64,000 bases of DNA, from assembly GCF_003330725.1 (NCBI RefSeq), contig NZ_CP030840.1:1054001-1118000 (forward strand). Reading direction: 5' to 3'. The notes under the pieces are model-generated. The model was not told the DNA's origin. It ran no database searches and saw only the letters and a list, made by a program, of their open reading frames with translations. A program made the position numbers and the translations under genes. Source of the DNA: Acidisarcina polymorpha (GTDB lineage Bacteria; Acidobacteriota; Terriglobia; Terriglobales; Acidobacteriaceae). Within the stretch, counting starts at the first letter, position 1. Each line of letters begins with the position of its first letter. Shown here one piece after another: positions 52,263 through 61,430 of the stretch.

Positions 52263-52868
52263 CTAAGCCTTCACGAATCGCATGGAAGCTGAATTCATGC
52301 AGTAGCGCAGCCCGGTTGGGGGCGGTCCATCGTCGAAGACGTGACCGAGGTGGGCCTCGCAACGCCTGCACTTTACTTCCGTGCGGGTCATCCCGAAAGA
52401 GCCATCGACTTGCTCAAGGATATTCTCCTTGGCGATCGGGGCCCAGAAGCTCGGCCAACCCGTTCCTGAATCGAACTTGGTCTTGGAATCGAACAAGGCC
52501 GTATCGCAGCAGATGCAGCGGAAGATCCCCTTGCCGTGTTCGTTCCAGGTACTGCCGGTGTAGGCGATCTCGGTATCGGCGCGCCGGGTGATGTTGAAGG
52601 CGTTCCCGGAGAGCTGCTGCTTCCATTCCGCGTCGGTCTTGACTACCTTTGGCACCGACTCCTTTCCTAAGTTCTTGCCATCGTCACTGAAGTTGACGAT
52701 CGTCACCATGCCGGGCGTTCCCTTGCCCGCGCCACTCGCTTCGACGGCCGGCACTCTCCGCATGGAGAGGAATGTAAAGCCTGCAAGGGCCGCACCGCCC
52801 GCGCCAAGAAATACCCGGCGCGTCATTCTTCTGGACTGCTTTTCCTGGTTCAACCCCGAATCGAACAT
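52263..52868 (-). CDS. msrB: Tat-exported methionine sulfoxide reductase MsrB
   Basis: 201 residues from ATG 52868 (AGAGGTG 4-5 nt upstream). Twin-arginine motif [13 protein letters not shown] (16-28). The MsrB domain has two zinc CxxC pairs (Cys118/Cys121 and Cys167/Cys170), GTGWPSFW, and the catalytic Cys190 in [11 protein letters not shown]. It reduces methionine-R-sulfoxide. The export signal places it in the periplasm. Frames to 53018 are longer but lack a family match. It lies 30 bp after the M61 peptidase gene stop on the same strand. Confidence 0.95.
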   Translation of the reverse strand: MFDSGLNQEKQSRRMTRRVFLGAGGAALAGFTFLSMRRVPAVEASGAGKGTPGMVTIVNFSDDGKNLGKESVPKVVKTDAEWKQQLSGNAFNITRRADTEIAYTGSTWNEHGKGIFRCICCDTALFDSKTKFDSGTGWPSFWAPIAKENILEQVDGSFGMTRTEVKCRRCEAHLGHVFDDGPPPTGLRYCMNSASMRFVKA

Positions 52869-53048
52869 ATTGCACCTCTTGCTTTGCAGTGACTTTGAAG
52901 CTTCGAGCGCCGGCGACCGCGCTCTCGGTCGAAAAGCTCGCTGGCCTTTCAGTCTGCACCTATCGGACTCCTGAAGACCACTAAAAGTTACGCATTGGCA
53001 GGGGAGAGCCTTCAGCACCTGAAAGCCTGCCGGCTCAGTTCGCCCGCT

Positions 53049-55001
53049 TCAGTTCAGATCGTCTGACTGCTCGTCCTCTCGACGCGAGTCTGGCGGCAGA
53101 GGTGGGGACTTGGCGAGCGGCCTGGTGATTTCGTCCAAGTAGTTGGGGACGCCTTCTACTCGCTCCAGCACGGGGTAGCGCTCGCCGTCATGGTAATTGA
53201 TGTCCGCTGTAGAGAGGTACGAGTCGGCCTGGACGATCAAATGAATGGGCTGAGTCGTGCCCTTTGCCTCGCGGATGGCCGCCTTCAGCAGCCTGGGGGT
53301 GAAAGCCTGGCCGTTGACGGCAAGGATCTTCTGGCCAGGTGCGAGCCGGGCCTGGTCGGATGGCCCATTCCAGCGCACATCGGTGATGTTGCCCTCACCC
53401 TTCACGCGAATGCCGAGCGAGAACCATGTATCAATCGAGGCGTCTGCGCGATGTCGAGACTTGGATAGGAGGGTCTTCTCGCTGGGACTGAGCCGGTCTC
53501 GATAGACAAGCTTATAGCCTCCCTGTTCGATGCCTGCCAGATCCGCCCTAGGATTGATGTTATCGATGCGGTCATGGAGGAAGGTGGCCCAGTCGTACGG
53601 CATCACCTGGTTGAGATCGGCGACCAATTCATCGAAGGTATAGGGGAGGATCAGCGGACCGGTGTTACCGCCCTGGCCGAGAAAGATGCGCTCGAAGTCG
53701 TTCAGGGATTTCCGATCTCCGGTTGTCTTTCGAATCAGAGTATCGGCATCGAGCCAGAGGAGTTCGCCCTCCTGGTAGTAATCCTGGCCACGTCTCCAGT
53801 TCGACCATGAGGGATTGCCGCCGCGCAGGACGCTCGCAGCGACGGCTGTATCTTCGGTAGGCCGCCATTGCCGTCCGGGACGATTATCGAGGCTAGCAGC
53901 GGAGTAAGCGAGCATGTCGCGGTATTGCGCCGGTGATGTCAAGCTGGAGCGGGCCGCGAGCACGTTCCCCAGAAACTGGGTCATTCCTTCGTAAACCCAC
54001 AGCATGGCTCCCTGCTGCGGGCTGGCGAAATCCGGCTGGTAGAGTCCGACCGGGCGGCGGTACTTTCCATTCCAGGAGTGGGTGAACTCATGCGCGAGCA
54101 AATCCGCCTCAGCCAATTGGCGCTCTGCATCGGCAAAGGTCTTCTCGTCCACTCCGTTGTCGGAGGACTGATCGTGCTCCAGACCTTCCCCACCGGCGGC
54201 GTCGGAGAGGGTCAGCAGGAAGTGGTAGACATGGTAGTGATGAGAGGCATACATCTTGTCGGCCTCCCTAACCAGATTGGCCACCTCAGCGAGGAATACC
54301 GGACGCAGATTGGAATCATCCGGCTGATCGGAGACGACGTCGAGGTAGTGTTTGGGCGAGATCTCCGGAGCCAGCGGGAATTCATGAAAGTACTGGCCGG
54401 CAATCACGGGTGAGTCTTCCAATTGCTCGACATTTGTAGCCGCGTAATGGGTGACCACCCCGGGCGCGGGTATCGGGTAGGCGCCGTTTCCCTCCGGCGT
54501 GAGCGCTGTTCCGATCCCCCAACCGGCGGGAACGATCAACGATGGCTGGATGGGAATCTCTTTCACCGGGATGTTCGCCGGGTAGAGCAACAACTTCTCC
54601 CACTCCAGCACGGCGATCTTCTGAGTGACCCGTTCGGTCACGATGCAGTCGAGATGCGCGTGCAGAGTGGTGACTCCGGGCGGAATGGTCAGGTGGAACT
54701 GATAGAGATCGACATCGTCGCGACGCCAGATGATGGGCTTGCCGCCTGCAGTAAAAACCACGCCGGTAATTTCATCGACCGGACCGGTTGGACGATGGTT
54801 GCCGGGGATCCACTTGGGGGTAGTCAGGGTCAGCGGACCTGGCGCGACCGGCAGGTCGACTTCGGCATGATAGAGCTTGCGGGGCGCGTCGGAGAGATCG
54901 GCGGTGATCTGGATCGGCGTTTGCGCGAACATGCTGCCCGCTCCGACCAGGGTGAAAGTGAAAATCGCTACGCGACAGACCACTGGGCGGAACAAGGACA
55001 T
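53049..55001 (-). CDS. M61-family metallopeptidase with PDZ domain
   Basis: 650 residues with a signal peptide (VAIFTFTLVGAGSMFAQ). An N-terminal beta domain is followed by the gluzincin core, HEFTH at 304-308 with Glu338 in YEGMTQFLG as the third zinc ligand. A PDZ-like domain follows (about 520-610; GEGNITDVRWNGPSDQARLAPGQKILAVNGQAF). The glycyl aminopeptidase family acts extracytoplasmically on short peptides. It probably shares a transcript with the msrB gene downstream. It is divergent from trpG, whose ATG lies 59 bp away. Confidence 0.9.
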   Translation of the reverse strand: MSLFRPVVCRVAIFTFTLVGAGSMFAQTPIQITADLSDAPRKLYHAEVDLPVAPGPLTLTTPKWIPGNHRPTGPVDEITGVVFTAGGKPIIWRRDDVDLYQFHLTIPPGVTTLHAHLDCIVTERVTQKIAVLEWEKLLLYPANIPVKEIPIQPSLIVPAGWGIGTALTPEGNGAYPIPAPGVVTHYAATNVEQLEDSPVIAGQYFHEFPLAPEISPKHYLDVVSDQPDDSNLRPVFLAEVANLVREADKMYASHHYHVYHFLLTLSDAAGGEGLEHDQSSDNGVDEKTFADAERQLAEADLLAHEFTHSWNGKYRRPVGLYQPDFASPQQGAMLWVYEGMTQFLGNVLAARSSLTSPAQYRDMLAYSAASLDNRPGRQWRPTEDTAVAASVLRGGNPSWSNWRRGQDYYQEGELLWLDADTLIRKTTGDRKSLNDFERIFLGQGGNTGPLILPYTFDELVADLNQVMPYDWATFLHDRIDNINPRADLAGIEQGGYKLVYRDRLSPSEKTLLSKSRHRADASIDTWFSLGIRVKGEGNITDVRWNGPSDQARLAPGQKILAVNGQAFTPRLLKAAIREAKGTTQPIHLIVQADSYLSTADINYHDGERYPVLERVEGVPNYLDEITRPLAKSPPLPPDSRREDEQSDDLN

Positions 55002-55060
55002 GTGGATGAACCCTTAAGGGCGGTTATCGAATTCGGTTTAACGCTACACTATCAAAGACC

Positions 55061-55636
55061 ATGATTTTCGTTCTGGACAACTACGATTCGTTTACATACA
55101 ACCTGGTGCAATACATGGGAGAGCTCGGGGCGGAGATGGTCATTCGCCGCAACGACGAGCTTACGGTGGATGAGGTGGAGAAGCTTGCGCCGGAACGGCT
55201 CGTGCTTTCTCCCGGGCCATGCACGCCGCAGGATGCCGGCATTCTCATCCCGCTGATCCAGAGGTTTGCCGGGAAGGTCCCGATCCTGGGAGTTTGTCTC
55301 GGCCATCAGGCGATCGGCGCCGCGTTCGGAGGGGATGTGGTCCGCGCCCCGCAGTTGATGCACGGCAAGACCAGTGAAGTCGAACACGACGGCAAGACGG
55401 TCTTCTCGGAGATCTCCAGTCCGATGACCTGCACTCGATATCATTCGCTCATCGTTTCCGAAGAGACGCTGCCGGCCGAACTTGAAGTCTCCGCACGCAC
55501 TCACAATGCCGATGGAACGACCACGATTATGGGGCTTCGGCACCGTGAGTTCCCGATCGAGGGCGTCCAGTTTCACCCTGAAAGCGTCCTTACCAGCGAC
55601 GGCAAAAAGCTGGTCAAGAACTTTCTGGAGTTGTGA
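55061..55636 (+). CDS. trpG: Anthranilate/aminodeoxychorismate synthase glutaminase (TrpG/PabA)
   Basis: 191 residues of the class I glutamine amidotransferases. The N-terminus [21 protein letters not shown] and SPGPCTP are typical. The catalytic triad is Cys79 ([10 protein letters not shown]), His172 and Glu174 (QFHPESVL). It supplies ammonia to TrpE or PabB. Neither gene is in this window, so the exact pathway is open. Its stop is 3 bp before the next gene's GTG, suggesting coupled translation. Confidence 0.93.
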   Translation: MIFVLDNYDSFTYNLVQYMGELGAEMVIRRNDELTVDEVEKLAPERLVLSPGPCTPQDAGILIPLIQRFAGKVPILGVCLGHQAIGAAFGGDVVRAPQLMHGKTSEVEHDGKTVFSEISSPMTCTRYHSLIVSEETLPAELEVSARTHNADGTTTIMGLRHREFPIEGVQFHPESVLTSDGKKLVKNFLEL

Positions 55637-55639
55637 GCA

Positions 55640-56620
55640 GTGCCTGGAGATCTGAAACAGACCTTAGTCTTTCGCCCGAAACATAGCGGATTAGAGAGAT
55701 CGGCAGTTTTTCTAGGAGTCATTCTCTTTACGTCGGGTGCACGAGGGCAGCAAGCGCCACCGCCGCCGACCCCAATCGCCTACGTCGCCACCGAAGGGGT
55801 GACCGTCTCCGGGTCTCTCGAAGTCGCTAACGGCAAGGCGGTCATTGGCAATAACGGCGCGATCACCGCGGGGGACAAGACGGCTACGGTCAACCTCGCG
55901 CGCGGCGGGACTTTGCGGCTTTGTGCAACCACGACGGTGCATCTGTCGAGCGATCGCTCCATTACGGATGTGCAGTCGAGCGCACTGATGATGGCCCTGG
56001 ACCGCGGGGCACTCGAGGCGAGCTACACGACCGGCAAATACTCCGATGTTGTGATGACACCTGATTTGCGCATCCTCATCTCCGGCCCGGGCGCAGCTGA
56101 TATGAAGATCCGGGTGAGTTCGAAGGGCGACACCTGCCTCGACAATCACGGGGCGAACGCCCCTTATGTCACGGTGACCAGCCTGCTTGAGGGCGGCCTG
56201 TATCGCGTTCAACCAAACCAGCGCGTGCTATTTGAACATGGCGACCTAAAGGAAGTGGTCGACAACGAGAGCGAACCGTGCGGCTGCCCGGCCGCTCCAG
56301 CGGCGGTAGCGGAAGCTGGAAAGCCGGTCGGGGGACCATCCTCGACGCAGGCCGATACTGCCTTCCCTCTTGCCCAGAGTGAAGGGCTGGCCCCCGCGCC
56401 ACCGCCAGCGACGACCCCGGCGGTGCCTCCGGGACAAACGCATGCTCAAGTCACGGTCCCGCTGGTCTATGACAGTGGCGCACCCCCGCCTCCGCCGCCA
56501 GCCGAAACACCCTCGGCGCCGGTGACGCAAGCGGCGCCTCCGGTCCAACCGCCCAAGCAGAAGCCGGTGGGCTTCTTCCATAAGGTTGGCCACTTCTTCT
56601 CCAAGATCTTCGGCGGGTGA
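55640..56620 (+). CDS. Secreted FecR-like protein with proline-rich tail
   Basis: 326 residues from a GTG at 55640, 3 nt after the trpG stop. A signal peptide is likely (SAVFLGVILFTSGARG). Residues about 45-200 look like a FecR-type beta domain (VTVSGSLEVANGKAV, LRLCATTTVHLSSDRSI, GALEASYTTGKYSDVVM). The rest is a Pro/Ala/Gln-rich region with PPPPP tracts and a hydrophobic, amphipathic end (VGFFHKVGHFFSKIFGG). No catalytic motif is seen. The combination may anchor the protein at a membrane. Coupling with trpG seems functionally unrelated. Confidence 0.7.
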   Translation: MPGDLKQTLVFRPKHSGLERSAVFLGVILFTSGARGQQAPPPPTPIAYVATEGVTVSGSLEVANGKAVIGNNGAITAGDKTATVNLARGGTLRLCATTTVHLSSDRSITDVQSSALMMALDRGALEASYTTGKYSDVVMTPDLRILISGPGAADMKIRVSSKGDTCLDNHGANAPYVTVTSLLEGGLYRVQPNQRVLFEHGDLKEVVDNESEPCGCPAAPAAVAEAGKPVGGPSSTQADTAFPLAQSEGLAPAPPPATTPAVPPGQTHAQVTVPLVYDSGAPPPPPPAETPSAPVTQAAPPVQPPKQKPVGFFHKVGHFFSKIFGG

Positions 56621-56669
56621 TCGACCCTGCTTTCTTCCTTCGACTCCTACAAGCAGTACTCTGAACAGC

Positions 56670-57614
56670 ATGGAGAACTTCCGTCTTCGGGTCTTCCGAG
56701 CGGTGGCCGGGCACCTCAATTTCCGCCAAGCCGCTGAAGAACTGCTGCTGACTCAACCGGCCGTCACTCAACAGATCAAGGCGCTCGAAACGGAGTTGGC
56801 GACGGCGCTCTTCGATCGCAGCGGTGGCCGGATCTCGCTGACAGCGGCGGGCGAAGCCCTGCTTCCATTCGCCGACAAGCTGGCGGCACTCTCAGAAGAG
56901 GCCCGTGAAGCAGTAGCTGCGACGACTGGACAAACTGCCGGACACCTGGGTATCGCTGCTTCGCAAACCATAGGCCAATACCTGCTTCCCAGGCTGATTG
57001 CCGGGTTCTTGAAAGACCATCCACGGGTCGAGATCACGGTGACTGGCGGCAATACGCAGGCGGTGCTCGAAGCGCTCATTGAACACCGCGTTCAAGTCGG
57101 ACTGATTGAGGGCCCGGCCATGCGACGCGACGTGAAGGTCGAACCGTTCATGGAAGACCACATGGTCTGCGTCGTTCCTCCGAGCCATGAGTGGGCCGAT
57201 GACGAGATCGGTTTGCAGGAGTTGCGTAGCGCGGTGCTGGTGACGCGCGAGTTCGGTTCCGGGTCGCGACGGATTGTCGAGCAGGCGCTCGAGGCGGCAG
57301 GGCTGCCGCTCAAGGAGCTGCAGCTGGGCATGACCTTCGACTCGACGGAGGGTCTGCTCAGTGCGGTCGAGGCGGGCCTGGGAATTGCCTTCGTCTCGCG
57401 CTGGGCGGTCCGCAATCAGCTTGCTCTTGGAACGCTGCGACTCGCGAGGATCAGGAAGCTGAAACTGGCGCGGATGTTCTCGATCGCCACTGCGGCCGGC
57501 CCCGACGCGACGGGTGTGGCTGGCAGCTTTCAGCGCTTCGTGATGGAACGAGCCGAGAGCCTGGCGCCACGGGCGACAGGTGGAAGGAGCAACCAGACGC
57601 GTATTGACGCTTGA
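56670..57614 (+). CDS. LysR-family regulator (YeiE/CysL-like)
   Basis: 314 residues. The N-terminal winged helix-turn-helix (about 1-60) reads FRLRVFRAVAGHLNFRQAAEELLLTQPAVTQQIKALE. The substrate-binding domain (about 85-300) includes GIAASQTIGQYLLPRLIAGF and VTREFGSGSRRIVEQAL. The start ATG at 56670 is followed by the canonical helix; in-frame upstream codons from 56586 are not part of it. The nearby YeiH-like exporter gene suggests a YeiE/CysL type regulator of sulfur-oxyanion genes, although it is on the opposite strand and a methyltransferase gene lies between. Confidence 0.85.
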   Translation: MENFRLRVFRAVAGHLNFRQAAEELLLTQPAVTQQIKALETELATALFDRSGGRISLTAAGEALLPFADKLAALSEEAREAVAATTGQTAGHLGIAASQTIGQYLLPRLIAGFLKDHPRVEITVTGGNTQAVLEALIEHRVQVGLIEGPAMRRDVKVEPFMEDHMVCVVPPSHEWADDEIGLQELRSAVLVTREFGSGSRRIVEQALEAAGLPLKELQLGMTFDSTEGLLSAVEAGLGIAFVSRWAVRNQLALGTLRLARIRKLKLARMFSIATAAGPDATGVAGSFQRFVMERAESLAPRATGGRSNQTRIDA

Positions 57615-57649
57615 TCAGTGGCTGGTTGAAGGAGAGGCATTGGCGACCT

Positions 57650-58705
57650 TCAAATTGCTTGCGCTTCAATCAAAACGAAAGGAGTTGCAGTAGCCGTGCT
57701 GGTGGTGAATTGAAAGCCGGCTGCATTGAGTAATGTTTTGTATTCTTGCAGGCTGCGTTCTCTGCCGCCATGCAAGACGAGCATGGTTAGATCCACCAAC
57801 GTAGTGATGCCAGGGGCGCCAATCTCCTCGATTACCATCTCTATCAAAACGATTCGCCCACCTGGATTGATGGAACGTCTGCAGTTTTTCAGGATGGAGA
57901 TACAAGCATCATCGTCCCAGTCGTGCAGGATCCACTTCAACAGGTAGAGGTCAGCTGGCGGGACGGATGAGAAAAAATCTCCTGCTGCTACGGAAAAGCG
58001 GTCATCAAGTCCGAGCTTCCCGGCGGCTTTCATTGCTGCGGGTACGATGTGCGGCAGATCAAAGACAACTCCCTGCAGCGCCGCGTTCGCTTTCATGAGC
58101 GCATGGACCAAGGTGCCGCTGGCTCCTCCGACATCCACGGCGACGCTGATCGATCGGGTGTCCAGTAATCCGGCAGCCTCTCTGGAGATCCCGAGCGATG
58201 AGGCTTCCATGAATTGTGTGAAGGCCTCTGCGTCCGCGGGGGTCTTGGCGAAATGCTCCCAGGTTTTACATCCCAATGCCGCCACATCCTGGGGTTGTCC
58301 GGATCTGATGGCATCAGACAAGCGGCCCCACGGGAGCCAATGGCCGGAGGCGGGCTGTGCTAAAGCAGTGCCTCTCAAGGAGTTTGGATCGTCCTTGTGC
58401 AGAGTCCTGAGGAGAGGAGTTGCAGTAAACCCTGAATCTTCCTGGTAAGTCATCAAGCCAAGCGAGGCGCAAGCACGCATGAGTCGAAAGGTAGCGTCAA
58501 GATTCAGCGACTCTGCTTGTGCAATTTCGGCTGCAGTTTTCGGGCCCAGAGCCAGATGTTCGGCGAAAGAAAAAACCGCGGCGTTGCGAACGATCTGGGA
58601 GATAGCATAACCAACAATCATTTGGAACATCTGGGCATAGTCGTTCTTAGATCCATAGATATCGCGGGTGTCGGAGAGAGACCCATTCCTGCTATCAGAA
58701 GCCAT
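57650..58705 (-). CDS. O-methyltransferase (acetylserotonin/plant OMT-like family)
   Basis: 351 residues from ATG 58705 (AAAGGAT 6-8 nt upstream). An N-terminal dimerisation winged helix (about 35-110) comes before a SAM-binding fold: VDVGGASGTLVHALM (motif I), KWILHDWDDDACISILKNC (with the typical catalytic His and motif II), and IVLIEMVIEE. This is the small-molecule OMT family (PF00891). Its substrate is unknown. It stands 118 bp after the YeiH-like exporter gene on the same strand (tandem). Confidence 0.88.
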   Translation of the reverse strand: MASDSRNGSLSDTRDIYGSKNDYAQMFQMIVGYAISQIVRNAAVFSFAEHLALGPKTAAEIAQAESLNLDATFRLMRACASLGLMTYQEDSGFTATPLLRTLHKDDPNSLRGTALAQPASGHWLPWGRLSDAIRSGQPQDVAALGCKTWEHFAKTPADAEAFTQFMEASSLGISREAAGLLDTRSISVAVDVGGASGTLVHALMKANAALQGVVFDLPHIVPAAMKAAGKLGLDDRFSVAAGDFFSSVPPADLYLLKWILHDWDDDACISILKNCRRSINPGGRIVLIEMVIEEIGAPGITTLVDLTMLVLHGGRERSLQEYKTLLNAAGFQFTTSTATATPFVLIEAQAI

Positions 58706-58823
58706 GGCGCATCCTTTCCTGGGCGTTTGCCTGAGCGATGACAATTCCCGCGGAAATTCCAATTGAGTTCAGGTTGGTATAAGTAAACCTTGACCAAGGA
58801 ATTTATTCCGCGAGCGTCTGCCG

Positions 58824-59804
58824 TTAAATCGAGATATACCCGCGATCGATGACAAACAGGGAGATGCCGGCTACCAGAATCCACAGCGCGACTCCCTGGA
58901 GAAATGGCCTGATGCCGACTTGCTGCAGGGTGCGTTTGGAGAGGCTGGTACCAATCAGGAACAGGGTGGCGGTAAGTCCGGTCCTACCTAAGTGACTGAG
59001 TATGCCGTAGGCAGAGACGAATTGCGGAAGATAGGTATTCACGGCAGCCGCCAGACAGAAGAAGAGGATGAACCAGGGTATCTTGATCTTGACGCTGCCC
59101 TGGGTAGTTTCGGAGGTGCTGCGATGGCGCGCCATGAAGGCGGCGGTCAGCAGCGAGACGGGCACGATCCACAAGGCCCGCGCCAGTTTGACGGTGGTGC
59201 CGATAGCCAATGCCTGGTTGCCGTACTTGGCTGCGGCGCCAACGACTGAGCTGGTGTCATGAATTGCCAACGCTGCCCACAATCCGAACTGGTTCTGGCT
59301 GAGATGCAAGCCGTGACCGATTGCCGGAAAGATCAGCAAGGCTACGGAATTCAGCAGGAATACCGTGCCCATGGAGACACTGATCTCTTCTTCGCTGGCA
59401 TTGTTGATGGGGGCAATTGCCGCGATGGCGCTACCCCCGCAGATCGCGGTGCCGGCGGTGATCAGGAACGACGACTTGCCGGCGACCCGGAAGACTTTGC
59501 CAAAGAGCAACCCGACCGCCATGGCCGCGGTGATGCTAATGGCCGTATAGAGAAAGCCGGAGCGACCGGCATGGATCACCTGCTTCAGGTTCATTCCGAA
59601 TCCGAGAGCGATGACTGAGAGCTGCAGCAAGAGCTTCGCGAGCGAGCTACTTTCGGCCGGAAACGGATGCTCGACGGTAAACCCGAACAGGATGCCAACG
59701 GCGAGCGCGACCGGCGGAGAGACGATGCCGCTGGCCGCCAGCAGGAGGCCGATAAAGAAGATATTCTTGCCGTGAAGCGTGGTCATTCTGGATGTATCGG
59801 ACAT
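58824..59804 (-). CDS. YeiH-family (UPF0324) putative sulfate exporter
   Basis: 326 residues with about ten hydrophobic segments (PF03601). Landmarks are ALAVGILFGFT, LLLQLSVIALGFGMNLKQVIHAG, TAGTAICGGSAIAAIAPINNASEEE, and FGLWAALAIHDTSSVVGAAAKYG. Members are thought to export sulfur oxyanions such as sulfite. ATG 59804 is preferred over the longer frame to 59855. It is next to a TauE/SafE transporter and a LysR gene, a recurring set around sulfur metabolism. Confidence 0.9.
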   Translation of the reverse strand: MSDTSRMTTLHGKNIFFIGLLLAASGIVSPPVALAVGILFGFTVEHPFPAESSSLAKLLLQLSVIALGFGMNLKQVIHAGRSGFLYTAISITAAMAVGLLFGKVFRVAGKSSFLITAGTAICGGSAIAAIAPINNASEEEISVSMGTVFLLNSVALLIFPAIGHGLHLSQNQFGLWAALAIHDTSSVVGAAAKYGNQALAIGTTVKLARALWIVPVSLLTAAFMARHRSTSETTQGSVKIKIPWFILFFCLAAAVNTYLPQFVSAYGILSHLGRTGLTATLFLIGTSLSKRTLQQVGIRPFLQGVALWILVAGISLFVIDRGYISI

Positions 59805-59929
59805 GGGTTTCAACCCTCGATATCCAGCATCGGCGCGGCAGAAGGCAAAGTCCAAGCAGAAGTTCTAATCACTCATAAGGCCGGGTGGCAGTGCACCTAT
59901 CTCAGCCTACTTAGAGCAAGCCAAACGTA

Positions 59930-60289
59930 TTAGAGCAGACTATAAGTGAGGATCAGCAGAACCAGCGCACTTACTCCCACATAGAGCCGGTCGCGCTGCC
60001 TCGCAAACCCGATGACGCAGAGCATGACCCGGACCACCGGGGTTGCGACCAGCAGCAAGACTCCCAGCTGGATGATGCTGGCCGGATCCAGTCGCTGCAC
60101 TCCATGCAACACGCCCGATACCGTGCGCAGATGGTCGGCGGTTGCGTGAAAATGCACGAAGTCGGGCGCGGCGGTCTCGCTGCGGAGATACAAGACACCG
60201 CCAGCACCGACCACGACAGCGGCTAGAGTGACACCAATGCGAAGCATGTGGCCAATCTGGACTTCCATCTCTTTGTCGGTGAACGGCAT
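59930..60289 (-). CDS. DUF1634 membrane protein
   Basis: 119 residues with three predicted membrane helices (IGVTLAAVVVGAGGVLYL, IIQLGVLLLVATPVVRVML, LYVGVSALVLLILTYSLL) and a cytosolic start MPFTDKEMEVQIGHML, the family signature. DUF1634 proteins are often encoded beside TauE/SafE transporters. The ATG overlaps the transporter stop by one base (60289), consistent with coupled translation and a shared complex. Confidence 0.88.
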   Translation of the reverse strand: MPFTDKEMEVQIGHMLRIGVTLAAVVVGAGGVLYLRSETAAPDFVHFHATADHLRTVSGVLHGVQRLDPASIIQLGVLLLVATPVVRVMLCVIGFARQRDRLYVGVSALVLLILTYSLL

Positions 60290-61143
60290 TAAATCCTCCC
60301 GGTCGCGCCGTTGAAGATCATCTCGATGCCGAGGGCGACGATTACGACCACGAAGATGATCTTGAGGGTTGCTACTTGTGCCTTCAGCAGGAGCCGTGAT
60401 CCGATCATCGACCCTAACAGAACTCCGAGCATGACCGGCATGGCCAGCGCCGGATCGATGTATCCACGGGCGAGATAGATCCCCGCGCTTGCCGCCGCGG
60501 TGACGCCAATCATGAAATTGCTGGTCGTGGTCGAGACCTTGAACGGCAGCTTCATGGCCTGGTCCATGGCCAGGACCTTGACGGCCCCGGAGCCGATGCC
60601 CAGCAAGCCAGACAGGGCGCCGGCGCCAAACATGATGCCGAAGCCGAGCGGCACATGTTGAGCGGTGTAGTGCTGCTCTCCAGAAGAGGCCGGATAATTT
60701 CCCTCCAACTTGAGCTTGACGGCGAGCGGGTCGGGCTTGCCGGCAGTGACGTGATCACCCTTTTGACGGAAGGAGGAATAGGCCGAATAGAGGAGCGCAA
60801 CGCCAAAGATCATCGCAATCCAGTGGCTTGACACCTTGGCAGTCAGGTAGGCGCCGAGTAATGCGCCGAGGGTCGTAGCGACCTCCAGGAACATCCCGAT
60901 CCTTATATTCGAGAGGCCCTCGCGCACATATGCGGCAGCGGCCCCCGAGGAGGTAGCGATCACCGACACCAGGGAGGCGCCGATCGCGTAACGGATATCC
61001 ACCTTGAAGAGAAGCACCAAGGCGGGAACAATGACGACACCACCGCCAAGCCCGGTGAGAGCACCGAGCAGGCCGGCCAGGATTGACGTGCCCAGGACAA
61101 GTCCGGAAAACGGGACCAGACCAGAAAACGACAGAGCATCCAT
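60289..61143 (-). CDS. TauE/SafE-family transporter (TSUP)
   Basis: 284 residues with about eight membrane segments (PF01925). Typical patterns include GALTGLGGGVVIVPALVLLF (the first half) and FGAGALSGLLGIGSGAVKVLAMD (the second half), repeated inverted halves of the TSUP fold. These proteins move sulfite, organosulfonates or other anions. It is coupled to DUF1634 and near the YeiH exporter, so a sulfite role is likely. One copy of the dispersed repeat (61168) lies just upstream of its start. Confidence 0.9.
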   Translation of the reverse strand: MDALSFSGLVPFSGLVLGTSILAGLLGALTGLGGGVVIVPALVLLFKVDIRYAIGASLVSVIATSSGAAAAYVREGLSNIRIGMFLEVATTLGALLGAYLTAKVSSHWIAMIFGVALLYSAYSSFRQKGDHVTAGKPDPLAVKLKLEGNYPASSGEQHYTAQHVPLGFGIMFGAGALSGLLGIGSGAVKVLAMDQAMKLPFKVSTTTSNFMIGVTAAASAGIYLARGYIDPALAMPVMLGVLLGSMIGSRLLLKAQVATLKIIFVVVIVALGIEMIFNGATGRI

Positions 61144-61167
61144 GTTTCTCTTCCTCGAGTCAGGGCT

Positions 61168-61256
61168 TGAGTCTTAAGTTCATCCAAGAATTAACGGAGT
61201 GTGACCGTTAGCACAAACTGCTGGAAACGCTGGTTCTTTGCTTCGCTCAAGTGACG
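61168..61256. repeat. Dispersed intergenic repeat, copy 2
   Basis: TGAGTCTTAAGTTCATCCAAGAATTA... to GCTGGTTCTTTGCTTCGCTCAAG. It is colinear with the element at 61937 (TGAGTCTTAAGTTC) and the one at 48205. It lies between the TauE/SafE start and the VOC gene. Confidence 0.7.
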
Positions 61257-61430
61257 TGTGAGATTGTTTCATGAATTTCGGACTGTTTCACGAATCTCTA
61301 ACTCAGGACACTCGTTGGATTCGATCCAGGCTTGAGCGCCATCGTGAATATTCGCGCTCACCCTCTTTTCCGCGCCAAAAGAAAGGTCTATGCTTTCCCC
61401 GAAAGCGATTCCATCACGGAGGATCCCTTT

